From Protopterus annectens (taxonomy: Eukaryota > Chordata > Ceratodontiformes > Protopteridae), in assembly GCF_019279795.1 (NCBI RefSeq), contig NC_056743.1, positions 932,161,678 through 932,225,677 of the forward strand: a DNA stretch of 64,000 nucleotides, written 5' to 3'. The notes under the pieces were generated by a model. It made no database searches and was not told the DNA's origin. It saw only the letters and a list, made by a program, of their open reading frames with translations. The position numbers and the translations under genes were made by a program. Shown piece after piece: positions 1 through 11,818 of this stretch; positions within the stretch are counted from its first letter, which is position 1; every line of letters begins with the position of its first letter.

Positions 1-209
1 TTATTCCCTTCTGTTAGCAAATAGTATCCATAACTGATCAATACTGTGTGTTTGTTAATTTAAACTATGACCACAGTAGCCTACTGATACAAGGTTATCC
101 TGTTTTTCCACCTGAGAAATTAAGAAATGACTTAGTTTCAGAGCAGTCCTTGGTCAATTGTGATTGTTTCCTAACACGTACTTGTCTTTGCTTTGTGATT
201 GTTTCCAGC
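1..209. other. Unassigned flank, no gene seen
   Basis: No coding signal and no repeat that I recognise. A 13-base string (TGTGATTGTTTCC) occurs twice, at 159-171 and 194-206, just before the strand composition switches to the C-rich, G-poor sequence of the LINE. It could be a remnant of the insertion point, but no matching copy is seen at the LINE 3' end. Confidence 0.4.
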
Positions 210-535
210 CCCCTCATATGAGCAACTAACAGGGTCTCTACCCGCTTCGCTCCCCACCCTGCCCTCTATTTCCTCCCGCCCCCAGTGGTCCCACCTTTAT
301 TGCACTCAAACCCAACACTACCTCCTCCATCTTCCCACTACTATCACACCTGCTCAACTAACATGTACAAGCATACCTTTCCTATGCTCACTGCATGCAC
401 TCTCCTTGCATATCTTAATCCTACCAAAGCTCCATCATTCCCCCACTCAACCACTACCACTGTACTACTACTCACACCACCACTCATGTCTCACCCACAC
501 TCAGCTCCCCTCCCACCAGCTCAAGAACCATCCCT

Positions 536-2053
536 ATGCACCCCCCACATATTCTACCAACTATATTACTCAAACATAACGCATCCCTACAACTTAACAT
601 AGTAACCCTCCCACCATGCCTATTACCCACAGAGCACAATCATAAAGTTTCCCTTATAAACAAACGCATTCAAAAATTGAGAAAACTAATAATCTCATGC
701 ATATCAAAACTAACCCTAAGTGGAGACATCCACCCCAACCCTGGCCCTACCATCTCCAACCCCAATCCTCATAATCAGACTAGAAACCACAACTTCTCCC
801 ATATTACAGTCAATAGAAAGCCAATTAACTTCCTTCTACTAAGCCTAAATATTAGAAGTATATCCAACAAAGTCCATGAACTCCATGCCACCATAGATTT
901 GTACTCCCCAGATATAGTCATCCTGACAGAAACCTGGCTAACACCTCACATAACCAGTGAGCAAATACTCCCTACAGGTTACGGCATACTAAGAGTAGAC
1001 CGGCTAAACAAAAAAGGAGGTGGTGTTGCTATAATATTTAAACGGCATCTAAACATCCAGCTCTTAAAATCATAAGCTCCACAAATAGGCAATGAAGAAA
1101 TAATATATACCAACCTCAAAATTAACCAAAACAAAACCATCAACATAATTGGATGCTACTTCCCACCTGGCCAAAACATCCCTCCACTAGAAAACCTCCT
1201 CAGCTGGTCTACCCACCATCTCCCCCAAGAAACTATCATCTTAGGTGATTTCAATATTGGCTGGCAATCCTGTTCTGGCAACAATCCAACCCATCATGTA
1301 CACCTTCATGGCTTCACCCAACTAGTCCAGTCACCAACTAGGATAAATAAAAACTCCAGCAAGCACACTACCCTGGATTGGATACTAGTCAGTAAGAGCC
1401 CCCAGTCATATATAACAGGCTGCGTATCAGATAGCCTCAGTGATCACTCCCCAACATTCCTACTCAAAAAATACCTATACCAAGCTAAACCTGTCATCTA
1501 CCGTCAAATACGTAAAAAACTAAACTTTAACCCACTCACATTCATCTCATCCCTCAAAGAATGTAACTGGCATCGTCTAAAGTACCTCAGTCTAGATGAC
1601 GCAGTTGAAATTTTTAATACTACCTTCCTGAACATCCTTAATTACCATGCCCCCATAAGATTTTCCAGAACCAAAGCACAACCCTCCCCATGGCTACAGA
1701 AAACCACTAAGTCAGAAATGAAAAACAGGGATAAAGCCTGGGAGCACTGGCGCAAAACCAAAACCCCCTCAGCTAGACAGAAATTCCTAGAACTACACAG
1801 TAGAGTCAAAAAGCTAATAAAACAGGACAAATTCCAATACTACCAGTCTGCCCTAGACTCCTCACAACACATCCCCAAACAATTCTGGTCCTCCATAAAC
1901 TCCATCCTCCATTCAGGTAAAGTCAGTACCCCTCCTCCTAACATCCCTCACTCCTCAGAAAATATTGCTACCTCATTCAACACACACTTCACCCAAACCG
2001 TACTATCACTAACTAAACAACACAACCCCCCTCCAGCCCACACCTTCAACTAG
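536..2053 (+). pseudogene. LINE ORF2, N-terminal part and AP endonuclease
   Basis: Nicking endonuclease part of the LINE polyprotein, which would cut target DNA to prime reverse transcription. From about 820 the frame reads LSLNIRS, then TETW near 930, GDFN near 1245, TLDW near 1372 and SDHSP at 1439-1453, the ordered signature of the exonuclease-endonuclease-phosphatase fold. Frame 2 is broken by a TAA at 1073-1075 and is then open to a TAG at 2051-2053. A 2A-like motif lies upstream at 722-748. The 1718-2053 segment is the linker before the RT. No confident start codon; the ATG at 536 is only the first in frame after a stop. Confidence 0.8.
722..748 (+). other. 2A-like ribosome-skipping motif in LINE ORF2
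   Basis: In the frame of the endonuclease the sequence reads GDIHPNPGP, preceded by a hydrophobic/basic stretch. The canonical 2A consensus is D(V/I)ExNPGP; here the Glu position is His, while the NPGP core is complete. APE-type non-LTR retrotransposons (CR1, L2, Crack, Rex1) are known to carry 2A-like sequences at the N-terminus of this ORF. Whether this variant skips is unknown. Confidence 0.65.
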
Positions 2054-3773
2054 TAATCTCCCCACTGCCTTCTCTTTTTCTCCTGTACCTACCTCCAACA
2101 TAAAAAAACTCTTAACTAAACTTAAACCCACCAAATTAGCAGCAGACAAGCTCCCAAGTGAATACCTACAAATCGCAGCTGATGCTCTGGCCTACCCAGT
2201 ATCCATCTTGATTAACCGATCTCTGTCAGAAAGTTACGTTCCCACACTGTGGAAAGTATCACATATAATTCCCCTCCACAAAGGCGGACCCTCCGCAGAA
2301 CTAACCAATTACCACCCCATAGCTTTCTCACTCCATTCTCCAAAATACTAGAGAGATGCATACACTCTCAGGTCTCGGACTACCTCCTTACTAACAACCT
2401 CCTTTCCAGTACTCAGCATGGTTTCCGACCAAACCATAGCACCACCACTGCCTTACTGTCCTTTACTAACACTATCCTTCAGCATAAAAACAATGGCTCT
2501 TTCTCCTCTGCTACTTTCCTAGACCTAGCTAAAGCATTTGACATGGTCCCACACAAACAACTTATCTCTGTCCTCAATAACCTATCCTTCTCACAATCGG
2601 TCACCAACTGGTTTCAGAGTTGCTTGTCTGACCGCCAACAATCCGTTGTATGGCAGAATGACATTTCTCCCCAACTACCTGTCTCCATAGGGGTTCCCCA
2701 AGGATCCATCCGTGGACCCCTACTCTTCTCTGTTTACACCAATAATCTAGCCTCTGCCACCAAACATGGCACACTCATACAATACACAGATGACTCGACC
2801 ATCATCTGCTCAGCCCAGTCCCTACCCAAACTGCAAAAAGTCACACAGGAAGCCTTTTCCTCTGTTGAAACATGGTTATCCGATGCCCAATTAATACTCA
2901 ACCCAAACAAAACTAAACTACTCATCTTCCAACCCACCAAACATACTCAAAGCAACTCTCACTTTAACATCACAGCAAAAGACAACACCACAATATACCC
3001 AACTGAACACACCAAATTGCTAGTAGTGGAAACAGACAATAAACTAAAATTTGACATTCACATATCCATGACCATAAAAATGTCAACAAAAAACTAGGAG
3101 CGTTATACAGAAATAAGCAATTTCTCACCAAAGCAGCAAAAGAGCAAAGATTTCAATAGCAAATTCCCACCTTATCTCCACCCTACTTTATGCCTCTCCA
3201 ATATATACCAACCTAAGGCAATGTGATCTAAACAAGCTAGAGACCTGCTACAACAAAATCGCCAAATTCACCACAGGGGCATCCTACCATAGTCACCACT
3301 GTCTCTCACTTGCTGAACTGGGCTGGCTTGAACTCCCTCACCTCCTTCAGTGGTATCAACTTTCACTCGCCCACAGACTAGTAAACCATCCACTAAATGT
3401 CCCATCACTCCAGAATCTCCTCCAACCCTATCGCACCACCAGACCACTAAGATCCAGCAACAAAAATCACTTGCATATCACTAAAGCCAATAACTCTGCT
3501 GGTGAAGCACTATTCTCTTGCACCATAGCCAAATTATGGAACTCACTCCCACCCATAATTACCTCCGTACCATCATGCACCCACTTCAAAACTTTACTAA
3601 AAGCGTACCTAAAAACATGCTGGCTATGCCCTTGCAACTCCCACTCTAATGTCATCCACCCCATCCAACCACTACCTTTCTTTCCACTAACTACCTTGAT
3701 TATAGCAAGCTCAGATGCTCATAAGCCTAGTACTTATTATACAGCAGGAACTTCTCATTGTAACATTTGTTAA
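2043..3773 (+). pseudogene. LINE ORF2, reverse transcriptase and C-terminal domain
   Basis: RNA-dependent DNA polymerase of the LINE. After a +1 shift near 2050 the frame reads the RT0/RT1 region (VSHIIPLHKGG near 2260, NYHPIA); a second shift near 2325 returns to frame 2. Then come LERCIHSQV, QHGFRPNHST, LAKAFDMVPH (near 2525) and GVPQGS (near 2690). The catalytic box at 2783-2794 reads YTDD instead of the usual YADD, keeping both aspartates. After the stop at 3095 the conserved C-terminal part is spread over other frames (CYNKIAKFTTGA near 3250, LWNSLPP near 3535). Multiple breaks make it a pseudogene. Confidence 0.85.
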
Positions 3774-3915
3774 TGTCTGTTATGTACTTCACAGATAAAG
3801 ATTCTAGTTGTCTACTGATGTACTTTGTTCTTCATCTGTAAATATGTTGTAAGTAATTGCTATGTTAAATTGTAATCGCTATGTAATCCAATGTATCTAC
3901 TGTCTGTTTATTTTA

Positions 3916-4008
3916 CTGTGGAGCTTTTCTCCCCGGGCCTCTGCTGAAAATGGACCTACGTCCAGTCGGACACTCCCGGTCAACAAATTTAAATAAATAA
4001 ATAAATAA
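3916..4008 (+). repeat. LINE 3' terminal signature with (TAAA)n tail
   Basis: Begins GGAGCTTTTCTCCCC, continues through GCTGAAAATGG and CCAGTCGGA, and ends in (TAAA)n. A second copy lies at 22905-23007, which defines this as the 3' end of the LINE family. GGAGC/TTTT/CTCC can form a small hairpin. Confidence 0.85.
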
Positions 4009-5040
4009 CTTCCCACAGGAGTCCCTCATGGATGATACCAACTTGGAGGAAGGGGAGGGTTCCCCTTGATCACTCCAAAGGGAGGATCTCTCCTTTGGAG
4101 ACATCACGGAGTTCCTTCGGCAACACAGTGGGTGGTCTACCCAGAAGCTCAACCTGGACGAGTCGGTATTCCTGGAAGGTGTTTGACACAGGGCCCTCTC
4201 CCTCCTAGGTGTCCCCTCTTACAGATCCCCTAGTGGAGCTAATCTCATCTAGGGCATGGAAGGAACTGGATATGGTTAAGCCTATCCCTAGGTGCCCGGA
4301 TGAGGTACTCAGTGCACCTTCAGATAGACAACACTGGTCCAAAGCGTCCCTGGTCAATGCCATGGTGGTTGTGGTGGCCACCAAAAAAGAGCTTGTACAG
4401 GAGAACTCTTTGGTGCATCCTCCGGATAGGGAGTCTTGGGCAATGGATTGTTTTGAGAAGCAGACCTATGCATCAGCCGCCTTTGCCTTACATGTGTTGA
4501 ATTATTTGGCACATGTAATCAGGCTGCAGAGGGACCTGGTCAAAGAGGTCCCTTAGTCTGCCCCAGGGTCCAAGTCGGCAGAGGAGAAGATTTTTCTTCT
4601 CCCACATGGCCACCCTCGCTTTCATCTGTAATACATCCATGAGGCTGCTATCACATGCTACTGAGGGTGCCTCTAGGGCTGCAGGAACAGGCGTGGCCAT
4701 TAGGCAGCATGCCTGGCTCCGGGTATGCGCTTTTTCGGAGCCCTTTAAGGAATCTTTTATGAATGCCCCATATAATGGTTCCACCTTGTTTGGAAAAATG
4801 ATTTGTGATGCTTTAGTCCAGAGTGAGAAGGACAGGAGGACTTTTTCTGCCGTCGGGATCTACTTAACCACCCCACAACAATCCTACTCTAAGAATCATC
4901 ATGGGGTTAAGAAGGTGTAGTTTCGGAAGTCTCAAGGTTCTTCCTAAGATGCTCAGTATTCGGCTTCCCCTAGAGGCAGAGGGGGCTACAATAGATGCCA
5001 CCCTCGTGGCAGAGGGGGTCTGAAGAACCAAGGGTCTGGG
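4009..5040 (+). pseudogene. DIRS-A gag, 5'-truncated
   Basis: C-terminal two thirds of a DIRS gag-like protein. Recognisable blocks shared with DIRS-C and DIRS-F are an acidic stretch (4020-4060), a LNYLAHVIRLQRDLV segment near 4500 (NYLAHFTRLQ in the relatives), STMRL-like SMRLLSHATEG near 4640 and RQHAWL near 4705. It ends in an Arg/Gly-rich tract near 4970-5030 (PRGRGG repeated), a probable RNA-binding tail. The function is inferred from position upstream of RT, as in DIRS-group elements. Frames are interrupted at 4196, 4555 and 4918. Confidence 0.7.
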
Positions 5041-5099
5041 GATTCTATCCTGGACCGACCCTTTCAGCAACCCTGAGGGGTTGCCTGACTGCCCATCTG

Positions 5100-6600
5100 T
5101 GGAGGCAGTCGGGGGAAGATTCTCTCTTCACCCAACGGCCTGGGAGTCCATTACAAACAATCATTGGGTTCTGCAGATTATATCCAGAGGTTACTCGATT
5201 CCCTTTCCCCATCCCCACCATCCTCTCATACACCTTCCAGATGTGCCACCCAGTTAGAGGGAAGAGGTATCTGCAGAAGTTGTCAGGCTGCTTGCAAAAT
5301 GAGTCATCCAGCCTGTCCCCCCGAGACCAGTCTGGATCAGACATTTATTCCAGGTTCTTTTTAGAGCCAAAGAAAATGAGGGACAAGACCCATTCTGGAT
5401 CTTTCAACCCCGAACCTGTCAGTTGCCAAGATGAAATTCTGGATGGTCACCCTTAAATACATTCTGCCCTTCCTGCAGATAAATGACTGGATGGGCTCGG
5501 TGGACCTCCAGGACATGTAGTACCATATCAAGATGAATAGGCGCTCTCTGAGGTTCCTTCGCTTTCGGTTGGGAGCCAGTCACTTTCAGTTCAGAGTGCT
5601 CACCACTGGCCCCGGGGTGTTGACCAAAGTGATGGCGGCTTACCTGTGGCTGCATGAGTTTCAGGTCTTTCCCTACCTGGACGATTAGCTCCTTTCCGCT
5701 CCCTCCAGGCATCGACTGATTCAAGCCATGGATCATCTTCTTCAGATTGCTCAGCACCTCAACAAATCTCAGCTGGCACCAATGCAGGTACTGAATTTCA
5801 TAGGTTCTCGGTTGGACACTACCCAGGGCAAGGTATTTCTACCCACAGACAGACTATTGTCACTCTGTCGTCATATCCTTTAAATTCTCCTAGCCACCCC
5901 CCCCCCAGCGGGCACATTTCTAGGAGACCAATCTGCATATCAGTGTCTTGGAGATGAGGACATTGCTTTTGGCATTGCAAGCTCTCCATGTCTTTCTTCC
6001 TCCAGGGACTGTTGCCATACAGATGGGCAATATGTCAGTTGTCTGGTATATCAACAAACAGGGGGGACCACATCTTATCCCCTTTGCTGCGAAGCCATGA
6101 GATTCAGGGAGTGGGCAATCTCCACCGTCCATTTTCTGGTGGCAGTGCAAATTCCAGGGAGATCAAACATATTGAAGAACAGGCTGAGCAGGTCTATTCT
6201 GATGCCTTATGAATGGTCTCTGAATCCTTCAGTAGCAGAAAAGATCTTTCTAAAGGGGGGTCAGCCTTGCTGTGATCTCATCACCTCTCCTTCCAATGTG
6301 AAGTGCAGTGAGTATTTATTTTGCTTTGAACCCCACTCCGGGGGAGTCCTGCAGAGACTCTAGTTCATGCTTGGCCCTCCGGTCTACTGTATGCTTATCC
6401 TCCATTCTCTTTAATTCCCAAGTTCATTCAGAAAGCTTGATGGCTGGGAAGCTCAGTGATCCTCATTGCCCCTTTCTGGCCTCACCAAGTTTGGTTCCCC
6501 ACTCTGTGATCTCTTGTAATGTATCCTCCTTGGATGCTAGATATGGTTCCAGATCTGATTACACATTCCTCAGGAATTCATCACCCAGACTTCACCTGAA
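5100..6600 (+). pseudogene. DIRS-A reverse transcriptase, RNase H and methyltransferase-like region
   Basis: Degenerate polymerase region aligned by eye to DIRS-C. HWVLQIISRGY lies near 5165, YSRFFLEPKK near 5340 and SVDLQDM near 5500. The RT active box YLDD (5674-5685) is intact but followed at once by an in-frame TAG (Trp position in DIRS-C). RNase H reads ISVLEMR near 5945 and MGNMSVVWYINKQG near 6023; the catalytic Asp of TDN is Gly (GGC, 6026-6028). A poly-C run near 5897 sits where DIRS-C and DIRS-F have a poly-G run. The downstream methyltransferase-like part is barely readable (6240-6500). Confidence 0.75.
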
Positions 6601-6662
6601 AGTCGGGGCTTGGCTGCTCCGATTCCCATGATAGGACTCCTGGGCTGTCTTCTCCTGTTAAG

Positions 6663-7660
6663 AAGATTTTGGTAGAAGCTCACAAATCTTTTACCAGGAA
6701 GGTTTATGTGAGAAAATGGAAGCATTTCTCTATCTGGTCCTCTCAGCACGACCTGGATGCTTTCACTGTGCCATGTTGGGCCATTTTGGAATTTTTGATG
6801 GACATTTTTAGCCATGGTGCTAGTTTCTCTACAGTTAAGGTACAACTGGCAGTGATTTCTGACTTTCACATAGGTGAAAATTCAGCTTCATTGGCTCCTT
6901 ATAAAGTTTGTAAGGCCTTTTTGAAAGGTACCTTTCTCTTTGGGCCTCCAGTTAAGGACCCAATGTCCCTTTGGGATCTTACTTTTGTGCTGCAGGGCTT
7001 GGTTTCTTCTCCTTTTGAAATGGAGGCCATGGTTGATTTGCAGTTTCTGTCATGGAAAATTGCCTTTTTGGTAGCAATTACCTCGGCCAAGTGGGTTTCT
7101 GACATTCAAGCCTCATGGGTCAAGCTCCATTATATGGCCTTCCATAAAGATAGGGTGTCCCTGTGGACTAATCCATCGTTTCTACTGAAGGTGGCATCAG
7201 CATATAATATTAACCAGGTCATCAATTTACCAGTTTTCTTTCCAAATTTCCAAAATAAGAGAGAGTACAAATTACACTTACTTGATATGTTCACAGGCAG
7301 CTGCGTTTCTATTTGCATAGAGCAAAATCCTTTCGTAAGTTGGATCAACTTTTTGTTTCCTTTTCCAAACCTTTCTTGGGAAAGCCTGTTTCTAAGGTTA
7401 CTATTGCTCAATGGATTTCTTAATGCATTTCGTTGGCCTAGCAAGCCAAGGGGTTATCTCCACCCGGACATGTCCGGGCACATTCCACCAGGACTGTTGC
7501 TACTTCTGCGGCTTTTTGGTCCAGGGTTTTGTTAGATGATATTTGCTGTGCGGCTACCTGGGCTTCATTACAGACTTTTATCTCCCATTATAAATTGGAC
7601 CTTCTTTTCAGGAGTAGGGCATCATTTGGCTCAGCCATGCTCCGGAACATCCTTCCATGA
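6663..7660 (+). pseudogene. DIRS-A tyrosine recombinase
   Basis: Integrase of the phage-integrase family that would insert the circular DNA. An open stretch 6669-7535 contains the N-terminal domain (FTRKVYVRKWKHF) and the start of the catalytic domain. The first catalytic Arg in TSARRVSEL is Trp (TGG, 7092-7094). A frameshift between about 7300 and 7480 moves the HSTR box (HxxR) and the FISHYKLD nucleophile segment into another frame; both residues are still encoded. Stop at 7658-7660. Dead by substitution and frameshift. Confidence 0.8.
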
Positions 7661-7696
7661 GGACTTCCCAGGATTTATTTTTAGCTGGGGACTCTG

Positions 7697-7771
7697 TCCC
7701 TCAGGTTGAAGATCAAATGAAAACAACTTCAGATAAATAAGTTATGTATTTACCATAACGTTCCATCCAAG
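7697..7771 (+). repeat. DIRS-A ICR, first part
   Basis: Internal complementary region. The stretch GTTATGTATTTACCATAACG and following bases are the reverse complement of the right outer end at 13730-13764; the part before it (TCCCTCAGGTTGAAGAT...) would match the lost left end. DIRS-B is inserted after 7771, and the ICR continues at 13374-13390 with TTGTTGCTTTTCATTTG. Confidence 0.85.
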
Positions 7772-7784
7772 ATGTCCTTCAAGG

Positions 7785-7953
7785 ATGCATCTGCAGTCAT
7801 CACATATGGGGCTGTCCTGCCTCAGGCAGCCCTTCGGTCGGCCGGATTCCAAAGTCTGGGTCCGGCGTCGGCTGATGTCGCCCTCTCCCCGACGTCAGAG
7901 CGCCTGGGGTATAAAAGCGTCAGCCGACGCCATCTTCCTCGGTCTTTCTTGCC
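7785..7953 (+). repeat. DIRS-B left inverted terminal repeat
   Basis: Reverse-complement match to 13162-13330 with three mismatches, all in the inner 30 bases. Contains the promoter-like CRE/TATA module. Confidence 0.92.
7890..7917 (+). promoter_or_regulatory. Putative DIRS-B promoter: CRE-like site and TATA box
   Basis: CGACGTCA (7890-7897), one base from the CREB/ATF palindrome TGACGTCA, lies 12 bases upstream of TATAAAAG (7910-7917). The same arrangement occurs in DIRS-D (25098-25125) and DIRS-E (33584-33610). Being inside the ITR, it also exists in inverted form in the right ITR. Confidence 0.6.
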
Positions 7954-8070
7954 GCGTGGTGCCCGAAGCAGAAGCAGTTCGCAAGTGCCGGTCGACCAGC
8001 TCCTGTAATTCAGCTACCGAAGACTTCAAAAGCTAAGTACCCCGTTGGGGACTCTTTCTTGCCTCAGCCG

Positions 8071-9869
8071 ATGTCAGATAAAGTTAATAATTGCTTAACT
8101 TGTGGGAAACAAATACCTCATAAGGATTTCCACTCTTACTGCCTCCCCTGCCTAGGCCCAGACCACGACGTCTCCGCCTGTTCAGCCTGTGCTTCCTTCA
8201 ACCGACGCACTCTTAGACGTCGGGCGGAGTTTGCAGAGGAATTTTTTGGGGCTAGTTTTTCATACAACATGCCGTCGGAGACTCCGACTTCACATTTAAC
8301 AAAGAAACGGAAGGACAAGGACAGACACACGCGGGCCGTGGTTTCGGCTGAAACCACGGCCAGGCCTACCACGAGTGTCTCGGTCTCGTCTGAGACCGAG
8401 TCCTTGGTACTTCCGACCCCCGTAACCGCTCAACCGACAACCTAGGCCCCTGCTGAGTCGGTTATTGAATTTCCTTCAGAAACTGGTGTCTTGGAAACTT
8501 CCGACACCATTCCTCTAGACAAAACTACACCAGCACGTGGTGCAGCTAGGCCTCCTGCATCCATGTCCATAAAGGCTTTCAACAGGGCTAAAGCTGCTAA
8601 ACATACAAAAGCTATGCCTCCCAGGGTTATTCCTCAGGGACCCTCTTCCAGTTCACAGATTCTGACTTTAGCAGAGGACCTTATCTTCTTAATTAGGGGC
8701 TCTCAACCCCATCCGGACAGGGGCTCTCAACCCCCACTAGTCAAAAGGCCCAGGGTTGAGCCCTCTGATCCCCACTCCTCAGAGTAGGCCTCTGATGGCT
8801 CTGCTGTCTCGGACTACCAGGAGGAGGCTTTTTCGGCCTACGAGGATTCTGATGCAGAGGAATCGATCCCCTCGGCCTCCCCTCCTGAAGAACTATCCTT
8901 CGGGGAGACCCTTCACACTATGAGAGAGCATTTCAAATGGCAGGGCCAGGAATTTTCTGATTTCAAGAAAAGATTAAGAACTTTTCTGCATTTACCTCAG
9001 CACAGACCTTTGGCTATTCCTCCTGTTTTGACTGTCATTGATGATTTGTACTCTGAGTCTAGCATAACCCCTGACGCACTTCCTCCGGCCCCTGTCAAAC
9101 CCGATAGGTACTACAGGGTCCCGGACTCGCATCTTTTTCTTTACAAGGCCCACTGTGCTGATCCAGAAACTATTTCCCAGGGCCCTAAAGGGGTTGCAGC
9201 TTCCACTACTAAGAATCCATTCCCCTCTGAAAGGGAGTCCAGGGCTTTAGAGCGATGGGGTAAAAAAGTGTATACTTCTGCTACTCTTTCTATGAGGGCA
9301 TTAAATTGTCAATTTCATATGATACAGTACCAAGAGTATTTGTTAGATGAATTGCATAAGAAACTGTCTTCACCTGAACCCCTAGATCGCAAATCACTTC
9401 AGGATCTGGTACATAACTCCCAGCAGGTTAACAACCATTTCTTACAGTGTGGTTATGCTGCATTGGAAGCTTCATGTAGGTCAGCTATGACAGGTACAGT
9501 CATACGTAGGCATGCTTGGCTGAAGGAACAATCTCTGCCAGACCATGTTAAAGCTAAGCTTCTGGATGCTCCACTGGAAAAGCAAAAGTTATTTGGCTCC
9601 ACTGCTCAGGAGGTCTTAAATTTGAGGAAAAGGCAAAATCTGTACAAACAGTCAAAGATTTTCTACAAGTCCAACCACCAAGATTCAGCAAAAATTGGCC
9701 TACCAAGAATTGGTCCTTTCCGGACACAGAAAGATTTCAGAGAGGCAAGAACAGGCGTGCCAGAGGTAGAGGGCAAGCTAGAGGCTCCTACAGAGGACGT
9801 CAATGGCAGCCTCCCAACCAGAGAGGTAGTGTAGGACCTACAACTGCTGCACAAGGACAGACTCAATGA
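8071..9869 (+). pseudogene. DIRS-B gag-like protein
   Basis: Gag-like nucleocapsid candidate. The ATG at 8071 (MSDKVNNC) is chosen because DIRS-D and DIRS-E start identically (MSEKVNNC). Near the N-terminus is a Cys/His module: CLTC, HSYCLPCLG, DH, then CSAC. A low-complexity Ser/Thr/Pro region follows, then conserved blocks (AEDLIFLIRG, TMREHFKWQGQ, FLHLPQHRPLAIP, DRYYRVPDSH, SQGPKGV, RRHAWLKEQ) and an Arg/Gly-rich tail near 9750-9800 (RARGRGQARG). In-frame TAG codons lie at 8443 and 8785, and a frameshift near 9621 separates the tail. The intended end is TGA 9867-9869. Confidence 0.85.
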
Positions 9870-11774
9870 CTTTGCTTTGACTCCGCCAACCAGGGCTCAA
9901 TTAGAAGCACCTTTGGGCAGAAAGCTTTCCTTATTCTCAGAAAATTGGCACAGTATTACAAGAGACAAATGGACACTGCAAATAATAGACAAAGGATACA
10001 GGTTCCATTTTCACACATTGCCAAAAAGAAAAGGCATGCCAGACCTGCCACCAAATCAAAGGGCAGAGGCTTTGAAACAAATCTCCAACTTAATGCAAAT
10101 GAAAGCTATAGAAAAGGTTCCTCTTTCAGAACAAGGCCAAGGATTTTACTCCAGACTCTTCCTTGTTCCAAGAAAAGAAAATCAATGGAGGCCTATTCTC
10201 GACTTGTCCGCACTGAATACTTACTCATTGTGCCAAAATTCAAAATGCTGACTCTACAGCAACTCCTTCCCATGCTGGGCAAGGGGTCTTGGCTGGTGAC
10301 TCTAGACCTCAAGGAGGCATACCTGCATGTCCCTATCAGACAAAGTTGCAGAAGACACCTCAGATTTCTTGCAGGTTCAGAGCATTATCAATTCTCAGCA
10401 TTGCCCTTTGGCTTATCTACTGCACCCAGAGTATTCACGAAATGCCTGGCATCAGTAATTGCACACTGCAGACTTCAGGGGATTCAAATATACCCATATC
10501 TGGACGACTGCCTTATACAAGCGGACAGCCAACAAACTTTGGTAAAGGACTTGAATTATGCCATCCGCCTACTGCAGGCCTTGGGATATACAGTCAACAT
10601 TCACAAATCAAGACTTGTTCTATCCCAAAGAATAACTTTTCTGGGTGCGGATCTAGACACAACCACCCAAATGGCTTTTCTTACAGAAGACAAACAAAGA
10701 CAACTACCGGATTACTTCAAGAATCTGACAAGACAAACTCAGCTGACTGCAAGGAAAATCCTGCAGGCCCTGGGTTACATGGCATCTTGCATTCTTCTGA
10801 TTCCACAAGCAAGGCTGCATATGATGAAACTACAATGGTACCTAAGGAGTTTATGGACTCGGCACAGTCACAGCTTAGAAACTTTGATCCCACTCATTCC
10901 ATGCCTCCAAAAGGAATTTCTGTGGTGGGCTCAAGCAAGCCAGTCAAACAGGGGTCTGCCCTTCAGCAAACCAATAGCCAGCCAAACCATTACAACGGAC
11001 GCTTCAGACCAAGGTTGGGGAGCACACCTGGAGGGCAGATGTATTCAAGGACTATGGTCACAAAAGGAGCTACGCATGCACATAAACCAAAAGGAAATGC
11101 TGGCAGTGATGCATGCAATCGAGGCCTTCAAACTCTTTCTGCATCAAGGCCACCTGCTAATAAGGACAGGCAACACCACAGTTATGTGGTACATAAACAA
11201 GCAAGGAGGCACCCATTCCTACCCTCTTTGCAGACTGGCAATGAATCTATGGGAACTTTCCTTGAAACTCAATATAGAGCTGCAATCCCAGTTTGTGCCA
11301 GGAAAAGACGATATACTGGCGGACAGCTTAAGCAGAAATATCATGGATGCACACGAATGGATGCTGCACCCAGACATCTTCCTACAGATAACACAATCAT
11401 GGGGAAGGCCAGACATAGATCTTTTTGCCTCCCCCCACAATCATCAGCTGAAGAAATTCTGCTCAAGGACATACCACCCACAAACATGGAAAGTGGACGC
11501 CCTATCTTTCAGCTGGAGAACTCCAACAGTGTATGCATTTCTACCTCTTCCATTAATGACCAAGGTCTTACTGAAGATCAGGACAGAGCAGCCAAAAGTG
11601 ATTCTGATAGCTCCGGACTGGCCAAGACAGCACTGGTACCCACTGTTAAAGAGCATGCCACGCACGAAACCATGGCCTCTTCCTCAATGGCCACTTCTCC
11701 TGACACAGCACAATTACAAAACTCTGCATTCCAACCTGAAAACCTTGCAACTAACAGCCTGGAAAATACCTTGA
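9835..11774 (+). pseudogene. DIRS-B reverse transcriptase, RNase H and Dam-like domain
   Basis: Polymerase polyprotein. Frame 1 carries the N-terminal part (APLGRKLSLFSENW, GFYSRLFLVPRK); a frameshift near 10222 moves to frame 3, which is open to 11774. RT motifs: LDLKEAYLHVP near 10300, ALPFGLSTAPRVFTK near 10400, YLDD at 10497-10508. RNase H: TTDASDQGW near 10985, HINQKEML near 11080; the TDN catalytic Asp is Gly (GGC, 11169-11171); LADSLSR near 11315. A Dam-like methyltransferase region follows (DIDLFASPHN, VDALSFSW, YAFLPLP, ILIAPDWPRQHW). The RT frame is +1 relative to gag, as in DIRS-D and DIRS-E. Confidence 0.88.
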
Positions 11775-11818
11775 CTCCTCCTCAGGATAAGCTATCCAAG
11801 AGAGTGAAGGATATCATC

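Larger units (their letters stand above)
207..4008 (+). mobile_element. CR1/L2-group LINE, degraded, near full length
   Basis: Non-LTR retrotransposon read on the plus strand. The visible order is a C/A-rich leader (207-530), a short N-terminal segment with a 2A-like motif, an apurinic-type endonuclease, a reverse transcriptase, a C-terminal domain, and a 3' end closing in (TAAA)n. Endonuclease and RT form one long reading frame (frame 2) broken by stops and two frameshifts, so the copy is dead. The RT signatures (GVPQGS, LAKAFD) and APE endonuclease fit the Jockey/CR1/L2/Rex1 assemblage; the exact clade is not resolved. The 3' tail (3916-4008) recurs at 22905-23007, so this is a multicopy family in this genome. 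Its end abuts DIRS-A gag. Confidence 0.85.
4009..7771 (+). mobile_element. DIRS-A, left-truncated part (alpha subfamily)
   Basis: DIRS-type tyrosine-recombinase retrotransposon. It starts abruptly inside gag at the LINE tail, so the left ITR and gag start are missing. Gag, RT/RNase H and YR relics follow, then the first part of its ICR (7697-7771). The element resumes at 13374 after the DIRS-B insertion and ends near 13764. Sequence and protein are closest to DIRS-C and DIRS-F. Coding regions are heavily damaged, which makes it one of the oldest DIRS copies here. Confidence 0.85.
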
